From the NCBI RefSeq assembly GCF_014109825.1, contig NZ_CP059576.1, positions 1,514,001 through 1,578,000 of the forward strand: a stretch of DNA of 64,000 nucleotides, in the 5' to 3' direction. The translations under genes and the position numbers were made by a program. The DNA comes from Legionella sp. PC997 (GTDB lineage Bacteria > Pseudomonadota > Gammaproteobacteria > Legionellales > Legionellaceae). The first letter of the stretch is position 1. Every line of letters starts with the position of its first letter. The notes under the pieces are model-generated. The model was not told the DNA's origin. It worked only from the letters and a program-made list of their open reading frames with translations, and searched no databases. Positions 47,865 to 56,209 of the stretch are shown here, piece after piece.

Positions 47865-48259
47865 TTACTTTTCTTTTAAGTTTAAATGGGGTTATTTTTC
47901 TATTCGTACTGAATTACTTATTTAGCCAGCGGAAGAAATTAATTGATTTTCAAGGACGATTGGATATGCAACAAAAGCTAATTGATCAAATTAACAAAGA
48001 TCATCCCATGTTAATCCATGCTGATTTGTTATTCTCAAAACAATTAAAAGAGATAAATACTCAAATGATTAGTATGGATAACCAAATTCAGGATTTGGAA
48101 AATAAAAGAGCTAATGATGGCGGGTATCGTCATGCTTTGCGTATTTTGGAAATGGGGGGTAATCGCGATGAAATTGTCGAAAGTTGTCATTTATCACTGG
48201 CAGAGGCAGATTTATTAATGAATTTGCAAGCATATCGAACAGCAATGAAGACTTCATAG
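47861..48259 (+). CDS. DUF2802-family protein at the end of the motility operon
   Basis: 132 residues. N-terminal membrane helix (FLLSLNGVIFLFVLNYLF), coiled-coil middle (QKLIDQINKD, LFSKQLKEINTQMISMDNQIQDLENKR) and C-terminal ILEMGGNRDEIVESCHLSLAEADLLMNLQAY, split here as one helix-turn-helix-like block typical of DUF2802. In Pseudomonas the homologous gene closes the cheA..motCD-parA-cheW cluster; here it follows motD directly. Function unknown, linked to motility by position. Confidence 0.8.
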   Translation: MITFLLSLNGVIFLFVLNYLFSQRKKLIDFQGRLDMQQKLIDQINKDHPMLIHADLLFSKQLKEINTQMISMDNQIQDLENKRANDGGYRHALRILEMGGNRDEIVESCHLSLAEADLLMNLQAYRTAMKTS

Positions 48260-48329
48260 CTGTTTTTTTGCCTACTTTCACGGTAAAATCCCAAACTTAT
48301 TTTTACGAGTCATACTAAATCATTATGGA

Positions 48330-48469
48330 GCCCAGTAATGTAGCTGGATGCCGCGGAGGTATCACCACGCTTTAGTACCAGGCTACGATGGGCGATCCCT
48401 TCCCCTCACTCGGGGTGATGGCAAAAGGCCAGGGCATGCTTTGCCGCACGCAGGCTATCTTATGATAAG
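48330..48469. other. GC-rich structured island, candidate ncRNA or leader
   Basis: About 59% GC over 135 bases in a genome of roughly 39%. Possible stems: GCCCA (48330-48334) with TGGGC (48389-48393), enclosing GTAGCTGG (48340-48347) with CCAGGCTAC (48378-48386, one bulged G); CCCC (48402-48405) with GGGG (48412-48415); GGCA (48433-48436) with TGCC (48442-48445); CTTA with TAAG near 48460. No protein frame and no riboswitch, tmRNA, SRP, 6S or RNase P signature recognised. It lies between the motility operon and prfB. Confidence 0.4.
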
Positions 48470-48504
48470 GTATTGATCCAATTAATATTTTTTAAAGAGA
48501 CACT

Positions 48505-49615
48505 ATGTTAGAAGTAAACCAAATTAATCTTAATCTGGTGGATCTTCTTAAGCGAATAGAAGCGCTTAGGGGGTATCTTTGACTTTGACACTAAAAGTGA
48601 GCGTTTAGAAGAAGTCGTTCGCGAGTTGGAGTCATCTAATGTTTGGGATAATCCGGAAGTTGCCCAAGCTTTAGGTCGTGAACGAACCCAACTGGAAGCA
48701 ATTGTTTCAACTTTAACGCAATTAGGTCAATCCATAACTGATTTAAATGAGTTGTTTGAAATTGCACGTGAGGAAGGGGACGAACAAACCATTAATGAAA
48801 TTGGTGACGAATTAGTTTCCATTGAGAAAAAAGTTGCTGATTTAGAGTTTCGTCGGATGTTCTCCGGAAAAATGGACGATTCAAATGCATACTTAGATAT
48901 TCAATCAGGTTCTGGGGGTACAGAAGCTCAAGATTGGGCAGAAATGTTATTGCGGATGTATTTACGCTGGGGCGAACAACATGGATTTACTACAGAACTA
49001 ATTGAGTGTTCTCCAGGAGAGGTTGCCGGTATTAAAAGTGCCACTATTTATTTTAAGGGAGAGTATGCTTTTGGCTGGCTGCGTACGGAAAGCGGTGTGC
49101 ACCGGTTAGTGCGAAAATCTCCTTTTGATTCAGGTAATAGACGACATACTTCATTTGCAGCAGTATTTGTTTCACCTGAAATTGATGATGATATTGATAT
49201 AGAAATTAACCCAGCTGATTTACGTATTGATACGTATCGAGCTTCCGGAGCGGGGGGCCAGCACGTTAACCGGACTGATTCTGCAGTTCGTATTACTCAT
49301 GCTCCCAGTGGAATTGTAGTACAATGTCAGAATGATAGAAGCCAGCATCGTAATAAAGATCAGGCATTTAAGCAGCTGCGCGCTAAGTTATATGAACTGG
49401 AAATACAAAAGAAAAATGCAGAACAGCAGGCGTTAGAAGCCAGTAAATCAGATATAGGTTGGGGATCCCAAATTCGTTCCTACGTATTGGATCAATCCCG
49501 TATTAAAGATCTACGAACCAATGTGGAAACAAGCAATACACAAGCTGTATTAGATGGGGCGTTGGATCAATTTATTGAAGCCAGTTTAAAGGCAGGAGTA
49601 GGGCAGCATGAGTGA
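48505..49615 (+). CDS. prfB: Peptide chain release factor 2, programmed +1 frameshift
   Basis: 369 residues after frameshifting. Translation starts at ATG 48505, reaches in-frame UGA at codon 26 (48580-48582) and must slip +1 at CUU UGA C to continue as [11 protein letters not shown]. Main body: SPF tripeptide anticodon in [16 protein letters not shown], catalytic GGQ in [16 protein letters not shown], and [18 protein letters not shown]. Recognises UGA and UAA; low RF2 favours the shift, so the gene is autoregulated. The lysS ATG overlaps its end. Confidence 0.97.
48563..48583 (+). promoter_or_regulatory. RF2 programmed frameshift site
   Basis: Internal Shine-Dalgarno AGGGGG, three-base spacer TAT, slippery CTT and stop TGA followed by C: the classical arrangement, with the UGA at codon 26 as in E. 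coli. Confidence 0.95.
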
Positions 49616-51101
49616 AGAACAAATTGAACATATAGATGAAAGCGAAGTTTATTATATTCGTAAACAAAAATTGGCTGAGTTACGTACAAAAGGTTTTAAT
49701 TTTCCAAACCAATTTCGTCGTGAAAATTTAGCTCAAGAAGTCATAAAACATTATGATTCATTAGATAAAGAAACCTTAGCGCAAGAGCATGTGAAGGTAA
49801 CAGTTGCCGGTCGTATCGTGTTGAGACGTATTATGGGCAAGGCCAGTTTTTTTCATATTCAAGATTTCTCCGGTCGGATCCAAGTATATATCCGCGCCAA
49901 TGATCTCCCTGAGCAGTACGAGGAATTCAAGCATTGGGATTTAGGCGATATTGTTGGGGTTAAAGGTGAATTATTTAAAACCAATACAGGTGAGCTTACT
50001 GTAAACGCAGAGCATATTGAATTATTAACTAAATCATTGCGCCCCTTACCTGATAAATTTCATGGCTTAGCTGACCAAGAAGTTAAATATCGTAAACGGT
50101 ATGTAGATTTAATCGCCAATGATGAAAGTCGGCTTACTTTTCTAACGAGATCGCGATTAATTCAAGCATTTAGACAGTTTATGGATCAAAACTATTATCT
50201 AGAAGTAGAAACACCCATGATGCATCCTATCCCGGGTGGAGCTTTGGCACGTCCTTTTGTGACACATCATCATACTTTAGATATGACTATGTATTTACGT
50301 ATCGCTCCAGAACTTTATTTAAAACGTCTCGTGGTGGGTGGATTTGAGCGTGTTTATGAAATTAACCGTAACTTCCGTAATGAGGGTATTTCAACCCGTC
50401 ATAATCCAGAGTTTACTATGGTGGAATTTTATCAAGCCTATGCAGACTATAAAGACTTGATGAATTTTACTGAAGAATTATTACGTTATCTCTGTGATAC
50501 CGTGATGGAAAAACGGCAGATTGAATATCAAGGTCAAATTATTGATTTTAATAAACCATTTACACGTATGACAGTGAAAGAAGCAATTTTATATTATCAT
50601 CCAGAAATTAACCCGCAACAGCTGGAAAGCATTGTTAGTTGTCGTGAGATTTTGCAGAAAAAAGGGTTTCCTTTCAAAGCAACGGATGGTTTAGGGAAGC
50701 TGCAAATCATATTGTTTGAAGAAACAGTGGAACATCAATTATTTCAGCCTACGTTTATTACGGGTTATCCGACTGAAATTTCACCTTTAGCCCGTCGTAG
50801 TGATCATGATTCGGAGGTGACTGATCGCTTTGAATTTTTTATTGCGGGTCGAGAAATTGCCAATGGATTTTCTGAGTTGAATGATGCAGAAGATCAGGCC
50901 GAGCGTTTCCGTAAGCAAGTTGAAGAAAAGGATGCCGGTGATTTAGAAGCCATGCATTTTGATAGCGATTACATTGAAGCACTGGAGTATGGATTGCCTC
51001 CTACAGCAGGAGAGGGTATAGGGATAGATCGTTTGGTCATGTTATTTACTAACTCTCAATCAATACGGGATGTTATTTTGTTCCCACATTTGCGGCAATA
51101 A
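49608..51101 (+). CDS. lysS: Lysyl-tRNA synthetase, class II
   Basis: 497 residues; ATG overlaps the prfB end by 8 bases, the conserved prfB-lysS couple. OB-fold anticodon domain ([31 protein letters not shown]), then class II core: motif 1 in [20 protein letters not shown], motif 2 [20 protein letters not shown], motif 3 [13 protein letters not shown]. Charges tRNA-Lys. A compound palindrome follows the stop. Confidence 0.97.
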   Translation: MSEEQIEHIDESEVYYIRKQKLAELRTKGFNFPNQFRRENLAQEVIKHYDSLDKETLAQEHVKVTVAGRIVLRRIMGKASFFHIQDFSGRIQVYIRANDLPEQYEEFKHWDLGDIVGVKGELFKTNTGELTVNAEHIELLTKSLRPLPDKFHGLADQEVKYRKRYVDLIANDESRLTFLTRSRLIQAFRQFMDQNYYLEVETPMMHPIPGGALARPFVTHHHTLDMTMYLRIAPELYLKRLVVGGFERVYEINRNFRNEGISTRHNPEFTMVEFYQAYADYKDLMNFTEELLRYLCDTVMEKRQIEYQGQIIDFNKPFTRMTVKEAILYYHPEINPQQLESIVSCREILQKKGFPFKATDGLGKLQIILFEETVEHQLFQPTFITGYPTEISPLARRSDHDSEVTDRFEFFIAGREIANGFSELNDAEDQAERFRKQVEEKDAGDLEAMHFDSDYIEALEYGLPPTAGEGIGIDRLVMLFTNSQSIRDVILFPHLRQ

Positions 51102-51122
51102 TAACAGCAATAAGCCAGAACT

Positions 51123-51203
51123 ATAGCCTGACTATTGATGAGTTCATAATCTAGGTTTTGTGATTATCACAAACCACTTTATGGCTTCTTCAAGTCAGGC
51201 TAT
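51123..51203. repeat. Compound palindrome after lysS
   Basis: ATAGCCTGACT (51123-51133) is the exact complement of AGTCAGGCTAT (51193-51203). Inside, GGTTTTGTGA/TCACAAACC forms a second hairpin around 51155-51175. TTTT follows at 51205, so it may end lysS transcription, though a 59-base loop is unusual; the arms resemble the GTAGCCTGG repeat family. Confidence 0.6.
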
Positions 51204-51267
51204 GTTTTAGGCGCTCTAATTGGGTTAAGCCCATGCAAAGGAATAATAATAATTTATCAGGTGGCTT

Positions 51268-52341
51268 ATGTTTGTTACTCACTTCCAGAAGGCGATTACA
51301 TACATTAGAGAAACTCAGGAAATAGCTTTATTTGCTACGATGGCTGATGCAAGGCTATCCGCAGCATTTAGAGCTTCTCCTTTGTTTTATATCATTTTGC
51401 CTTTTATTGGTTTTTTACTAACTGTAAGTGCCTTAATCAATGGGTATCACCTCGCAAAAGCCAGCAATCGAAATGTGGATCGGTGGTTACTTTTCGCTGT
51501 TTCAGCTGTTTGTGCTGTTTTAGCAAGTATCTCACTTTATGGGGCTGCAATATCAAAGATTTTTGATTTTAGCTTCGTAGCAGGCCCTTGGTTTTTCTTT
51601 AGTAGTTTAATGGTAGCATTGAGTCATCAGCTCATAATGTTTGGACTCAATTTATATAGGGCTTTTGAATCTCCCAAAGACAGTATTCAACGCATGCATT
51701 ATATGCAGGCAGCTTTAAGTAACACGTTTGCAATGGCCTTTTTAGCTGCGGCGTTAGGTGCAGTGGTTTTTGTATTACTTTTTCCTCTGGCTCCAGCTGC
51801 AGGTACAGTGTTTTCAATTACAGCAGTTTTATTTACTGGTGTAGATTTATTGTGGCGTATGGCTCCATATTCTATAAAACAACTTATCAAAGGTTGGCTT
51901 AACCTGAGCAAACCTGATCTAACACAAGACGCAATTGTGAATAGGGAAGCAATTAATCCGCAAAATAAGGTAGAGGAACCGAAACATTACCGAATGTTTA
52001 CTTCTTGTGATTACAGTGCAGTCATTCGAACAATGGATAGAGGAGTAGCTAAGCTTTATCTTGTAGAGCTGATGCAAAACAAATTGAAACTATTGGAGCA
52101 AAAATTCAACTCCGGGAATGATAAAATAAAAGATAAGATCGAATTATTAAAAATGCTATCAAAAGCAATAGAACATTCCCAAGAAATTTCTAAAAAGGAT
52201 GTAAGGGCTACATATCCTTTAGCTTTTCAGAGTTTTTGGTCTGAAACCGGTGAGGTGGAACAAATATTAGATGCAATCATTGCGTTTCAGAAGAAGCAGC
52301 AAATTGAGCAGTATACTCGATTAAGCCTGGTCATGGGATAA
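51268..52341 (+). CDS. Multi-pass membrane protein with cytoplasmic helical tail, unknown
   Basis: 357 residues. Hydrophobic segments at about 35-55 (FYIILPFIGFLLTVSALING), 72-95 (WLLFAVSAVCAVLASISLYG), 105-125 (PWFFFSSLMVALSHQLIMFG), 150-185 (LSNTFAMAFLAAALGAVVFV with LLFPLAPAAG), then a soluble, lysine-rich helical tail (220-357) with YLVELMQNKLKLLEQKFNSG. No family recognised. The helical-pair-plus-coil plan recalls membrane-embedded Legionella effectors, but the C-terminus EQYTRLSLVMG lacks a glutamate block. Monocistronic. Confidence 0.65.
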   Translation: MFVTHFQKAITYIRETQEIALFATMADARLSAAFRASPLFYIILPFIGFLLTVSALINGYHLAKASNRNVDRWLLFAVSAVCAVLASISLYGAAISKIFDFSFVAGPWFFFSSLMVALSHQLIMFGLNLYRAFESPKDSIQRMHYMQAALSNTFAMAFLAAALGAVVFVLLFPLAPAAGTVFSITAVLFTGVDLLWRMAPYSIKQLIKGWLNLSKPDLTQDAIVNREAINPQNKVEEPKHYRMFTSCDYSAVIRTMDRGVAKLYLVELMQNKLKLLEQKFNSGNDKIKDKIELLKMLSKAIEHSQEISKKDVRATYPLAFQSFWSETGEVEQILDAIIAFQKKQQIEQYTRLSLVMG

Positions 52342-52402
52342 ACACATATCTGCTGTATGTAACATAGATTATAATTAGGGTATCCCAAATGAGGATGAAG
52401 AA

Positions 52403-52462
52403 ATGTGTGACGAAAAGCATAATTTCAGTTTAAGCAAAATAGAACTTATCAGGTTAAAGTGA
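52403..52462 (+). CDS. Possible 19-residue leader peptide
   Basis: ATG at 52403 after GAGGATGAAGAA opens a frame MCDEKHNFSLSKIELIRLK that ends in TGA overlapping the ATG of the kinase gene (TGATG). The geometry fits translational coupling. Too short to judge by composition; could be chance. Confidence 0.35.
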   Translation: MCDEKHNFSLSKIELIRLK

Positions 52463-53412
52463 TGGTTTGGGAAAATACCTTAAAAAGAATCAGTACTGAG
52501 ACAGCGTTTAAAGCCGCTTTGCAGTGGGTAGAAAATCCTGAGAATTTGCAACTGGTTAATAACCAAATCAATTGTGTTTATCGTTTTGAGGCGGAGGGCA
52601 ATAGATTCTATTTAAGAATAACTCATGAAAAAATTCGTCCTCAAAAAGAATTACTAGCTTCGATCGATTTTCAACAGCACTTGTTTCGGAATGAAGCCCC
52701 AATTTGTGAAGTACTTCCCTCAAAAAATGGAGCTTATATTGAAACTGTAATACAGGAGGAACTCCATTTTTTAACCCAAGTATGTTCTGAGGTACCGGGA
52801 ACGATCATGCATTTCGGGTATCTGGATAAAAATGCATACGTTCATTGGGGGGAAGCATTGGCTCGTTTACATCGCGCTGCAGAAAGTTATAAAGCGAATG
52901 GCCATCATTTTAGAAAATGGCAGGATTTATGGAGCGAAACGGCGGGCTACCTGACTCATGAAGACTCAGCTATCCAGGATTTGTTCCAAACGATCGATGA
53001 GCACTTCAGAAATTTTACAATAAATAATGTTAATTTTGGTCTCACACATGGGGATCATCGTCCAGGGAATGTATTGTTCGACGGCAAACAAATTCATTTT
53101 ATTGACTTCGATGAACCCGTTTATCATTGGTTTATAGCGGATATTGCTAAACCTTTTTTAGATTTATGCGGCACCCCTTATTCTGAATGGGCTGAAAAAT
53201 TTGCATGGATGATAGAAGGATACCAGCGGATCTTACCTATAGATGCTGAGTTATTGCATGCAATTAATGATTTTAGCCAAATGAAAAGCTTGGAGATTTA
53301 TCTTTGGTGTAAAAATAATTGGTATGAATCTACGGCACCAGGTGGAAAACCAAGAGAGGAGTGGCTCAATGAGCTAAGGCATATGGCATTTAAACCCTTA
53401 TTTAAATTTTAA
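52462..53412 (+). CDS. APH/choline-kinase-fold phosphotransferase (SrkA/HSK2-like)
   Basis: 316 residues from ATG 52462. Protein-kinase-like fold of the aminoglycoside phosphotransferase superfamily: catalytic loop LTHGDHRPGNVLF (His-Gly-Asp....Asn), metal-binding IDFDEPVYHW and N-lobe YRFEAEGNRFYLRIT. Candidates are a Ser/Thr stress kinase (SrkA), homoserine kinase II or an antibiotic/sugar kinase; sequence alone does not decide. 13 bases before a methyltransferase gene, likely one operon. Confidence 0.82.
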   Translation: MVWENTLKRISTETAFKAALQWVENPENLQLVNNQINCVYRFEAEGNRFYLRITHEKIRPQKELLASIDFQQHLFRNEAPICEVLPSKNGAYIETVIQEELHFLTQVCSEVPGTIMHFGYLDKNAYVHWGEALARLHRAAESYKANGHHFRKWQDLWSETAGYLTHEDSAIQDLFQTIDEHFRNFTINNVNFGLTHGDHRPGNVLFDGKQIHFIDFDEPVYHWFIADIAKPFLDLCGTPYSEWAEKFAWMIEGYQRILPIDAELLHAINDFSQMKSLEIYLWCKNNWYESTAPGGKPREEWLNELRHMAFKPLFKF

Positions 53413-53425
53413 ACTGAAGAATGCA

Positions 53426-54037
53426 ATGGTAAAAAAATCAAATAAAAATAAAGTCTATGAAGCTTATGATGAAATCATTGATTGGTATGATGCACATCGC
53501 AATAAAGAGCTCATCATGGAGCAATTTTATTTGCAACAAATAAAAAAATATGCACCCCCTGGGGGACGTGTGTTGGATATTGGTTGTGGTACAGGAGAAC
53601 CTATTGCAAAATTTTTAATAGAATCGGGTTTCGAATTAACCGGTGTTGATGCCAGCAAAAAAATGATAGACCGTTGTAAACATAACTTCCCACAGGGGCG
53701 ATGGCTTTTAAAGGATATGAGGACAATGGAATTTGCTGAACCGTTTGATGTGGTCATTGCCTGGCATAGTTTTTTTCATTTACCACAAGCTGATCAGCGT
53801 AAGGCCTTGAATTTATTTTCTTCATTAGTCAAAACCAACGGTCTATTGCTTTTTACTACCGGTCCTGACGCTGGAGAGGTTTGGAGTGACAATGGTGGCC
53901 ATGATTTATACCATGCTTCACTGGATGCTAAAGAATATGGAGCGATTTTGCATTCGAACCATTTAAAGATATTGGTCCATAAAGTGAGTGATCCAGATTG
54001 TGGCGGAGCTACGGTGTGGCTTGCCCAGAAGAATTAA
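53426..54037 (+). CDS. Class I SAM-dependent methyltransferase
   Basis: 203 residues. Motif I RVLDIGCGTGEPIAKFL, acidic end of strand 2 in LTGVDASKKMIDRC, motif II region LLKDMRTMEFAEPFDVVIAW, then LLLFTTGPDAGEVW. Small-molecule methyltransferase fold without an extra targeting domain; substrate unknown. Pair with the upstream kinase suggests a shared small substrate. A REP-like palindrome follows. Confidence 0.85.
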   Translation: MVKKSNKNKVYEAYDEIIDWYDAHRNKELIMEQFYLQQIKKYAPPGGRVLDIGCGTGEPIAKFLIESGFELTGVDASKKMIDRCKHNFPQGRWLLKDMRTMEFAEPFDVVIAWHSFFHLPQADQRKALNLFSSLVKTNGLLLFTTGPDAGEVWSDNGGHDLYHASLDAKEYGAILHSNHLKILVHKVSDPDCGGATVWLAQKN

Positions 54038-54048
54038 AAAATAGGTAA

Positions 54049-54076
54049 CCTGGGTGAGGGTATGCCATAACCCAGG
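54049..54076. repeat. REP-like palindrome, second copy
   Basis: CCTGGGT (54049-54055) and ACCCAGG (54070-54076) with a 14-base loop; flanks and loop ends match the copy at 27852-27881. It separates the methyltransferase and the convergent TPR gene. Confidence 0.65.
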
Positions 54077-54110
54077 ATCTAAGAAGGTATTTCTAAAGTA
54101 CAATTATCAG

Positions 54111-55232
54111 TTACTTAAACTGCAAGCTTTCTGTATTTGGGGATATCAAAGAAGAATTATTATTCACTAGAGGGTCAAAGAAAGCTTGGTCAGTTATTGG
54201 AAGCACAGATTGAGATTTTGATTGTTTAAGATTCTCCATTTCTTTATCGACCTCTGGATCTTGAGGTGCTAATCTCTTCGCTACATTGAGAGATGTTTCT
54301 GCTTTTCCCCAATTTTTTTCTAACCGATAACAACAGGCTATATTTAACCATGCATCCGCTTTATCCTGCTTGTCCTCAGAGAGGTCAATTAGTTTTGCAA
54401 ACGGAGCTCTGGCTTTAGCATAATTACCTTGTTTAAATAAACACATACCCATTTGATTGAGTGCGGGTATATGAGTTTGGTCCAATTCAAGAGCTGCTAG
54501 GTATAATTCCTGTGCTTTTGCATATTCTTGGTTCTGATACAGATAATGGCCAAATTGTGCATAACATTCAGTAAGATTTTCTGTGATTGCACTGTGTAGT
54601 AATTGGTCATTTTCATGACAGTGAGCTAGAGCTTCAAGATAATAGTGAATTGCATGATTAAACTGTTTGTTTATCATTTCTGTTAGACTGTTCTCTTCCG
54701 ATAATTTCTTCAGTAGGTCGATATATTGTTCATACCAACTTGCAATAGAATGCAAAAACATAGGATTGTCACTACATAATTCCAGAGATGATTTAAGCGC
54801 AATTTGAGCATTACGTAATAAAGTAAGACATTTTTCTAAATTGAGCTCAAGGTATTCCTGAGCTTGCTTCATATAAAGCAAACCTAAATTGTGTCGTACG
54901 GATGCGCAGGAAGGATCAATCTCTATAACATTTAAGTAACAAGTGATGGCTATCTCGTCCTCATTGTCAGCGGCATAACATTGTCCTAACAGATCAAAAG
55001 CATACGATTTATTTTGCTCGTCCTTTAAATCTTGAGTTAATTCGATAAATTTTTTTAAGAAAGATAAGGCTTCCTTTTTTTCATCGGCTAAAAAACAGGT
55101 TTTTCCTAAAAAAAAGTAGGTTTCGTGAACTTCGGGATTTTGTTCTATTGCTTGAAGTAAGAATTTTTTGGCTTGTGTAAGGTCTCCTTTATTAAAGGCT
55201 TCTACACCTTGTAAGTGGAACGAATTAAACAT
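54111..55232 (-). CDS. Tetratricopeptide-repeat protein
   Basis: 373 residues behind a perfect AAGGAGG site. At least six TPR-like helix pairs: AFNKGDLTQAKKFLLQAIEQNP, YAADNEDEIAITCYLNVIEIDP, NLGLLYMKQ, YLYQNQEYAKAQELYLAALEL, MCLFKQGNYAKARAPFAKLI, LEKNWGKAETSLNVAKRLAPQ (each split from its neighbours). The last 40 residues are Ser/Asn/Gln-rich and disordered. No signal peptide, so cytosolic scaffold or translocated adaptor. Partner unknown. Confidence 0.82.
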   Translation of the reverse strand: MFNSFHLQGVEAFNKGDLTQAKKFLLQAIEQNPEVHETYFFLGKTCFLADEKKEALSFLKKFIELTQDLKDEQNKSYAFDLLGQCYAADNEDEIAITCYLNVIEIDPSCASVRHNLGLLYMKQAQEYLELNLEKCLTLLRNAQIALKSSLELCSDNPMFLHSIASWYEQYIDLLKKLSEENSLTEMINKQFNHAIHYYLEALAHCHENDQLLHSAITENLTECYAQFGHYLYQNQEYAKAQELYLAALELDQTHIPALNQMGMCLFKQGNYAKARAPFAKLIDLSEDKQDKADAWLNIACCYRLEKNWGKAETSLNVAKRLAPQDPEVDKEMENLKQSKSQSVLPITDQAFFDPLVNNNSSLISPNTESLQFK

Positions 55233-55474
55233 ATTTACCCTCCTTTAGAGTTGTTAATTGTACGTCCCTATAGATCCAATCCAACTGGAGTGTAGAATAT
55301 AATAAACAAATATTTTTTAATAGTAACCAAGCGGAAGCATTGATGACAATGATACAGTGCATTCCTATTTGATATGAGTAGTTGAAAAAACTTGATTGAT
55401 ACTTCATAGCCTATATGCAACTGATTTTCAGGTACAATGGGTTAGAGGTTTTAAGTCCAAAGGAAAAACCGCGA

Positions 55475-56056
55475 ATGCAAACCAATCCTATTATTGAACT
55501 AAGTTCTTGGCTGACCAGAGAACGGGAAGCTGGAGCTCCTAATCCAAGCCACGCCGTGTTATCGTCTATTTCATTAAAGGGTGTCCCACATAGTCGTGTC
55601 GTGGCTATTCGTGAAATTTCAGATGAAGGTATTTTATTTTTTACACAAAAAAATACTCGCAAAGTAGACGAGTTAAAAAATAATCCTGAAGTAAGTCTGG
55701 TATTCTGGCTGGAACTTTTGCAACGAGAAGTGATAATTGAAGGAAAAAGCCTATTTTTAAACCATGCGGAGAATAAACATTATTGGGATAGTTATCCGCG
55801 ATGGTCTCAAATTCGCTTTTTAAGTTATGCACCTACGTCAATGCAATTGATTGAGAATAAACAAATAATAGAAAACAAGCGCCAGAAGATAGAAGATTCG
55901 TTTTTAAATAAAGCAATCCCTCTAAGTCCTGAATATTGCGGTGTTCGGATTCAGCCGAAACGTATGGTATTTTATTCTTACCGACAAGACGAACTATCCG
56001 ATGTTTGGGAGTATGTAAAGCGTAATGAATGGAATTTACAACGCTTATCCCCTTAA
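55475..56056 (+). CDS. PdxH-like FMN-binding oxidase, divergent C-terminus
   Basis: 193 residues from ATG 55475 (AAGGA 10 bases upstream); an in-frame ATG at 55415 has no ribosome site. Follows the pyridoxine 5'-phosphate oxidase pattern: GVPHSRVVAIREISDEGILFF, NTRKVDELKNNPEVSLVFW, REVIIEGKS, RWSQIRFLSYAPTS, LSPEYCGVRIQPKRMVFY, and a final RLSP (RLAP in E. coli). The RLHDR signature near the C-terminus, which holds the substrate-contacting Arg and His of PdxH, reads DELSDVW here. PLP synthesis is therefore doubtful; it may act on another substrate. Confidence 0.78.
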   Translation: MQTNPIIELSSWLTREREAGAPNPSHAVLSSISLKGVPHSRVVAIREISDEGILFFTQKNTRKVDELKNNPEVSLVFWLELLQREVIIEGKSLFLNHAENKHYWDSYPRWSQIRFLSYAPTSMQLIENKQIIENKRQKIEDSFLNKAIPLSPEYCGVRIQPKRMVFYSYRQDELSDVWEYVKRNEWNLQRLSP

Positions 56057-56209
56057 AACCTAGGTGAGTTGCTTAATCTGAATGAGTGACCTGCTACATT
56101 AAGTTTAAAAATTTACTAATTGTGCTAGAAGAACATTTTGAATTTTATTTGATCTGAGGGGGTATTCTCAACTAGAATTTGCCTGTTTTTTAATTTAAGG
56201 AAGAGTATT

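Noticed and set aside
48330-48469. Island as 6S, SRP, tmRNA, RNase P, TPP, cobalamin or SAM riboswitch
   Set aside because: None of the conserved cores of these RNAs is present; left as unidentified.
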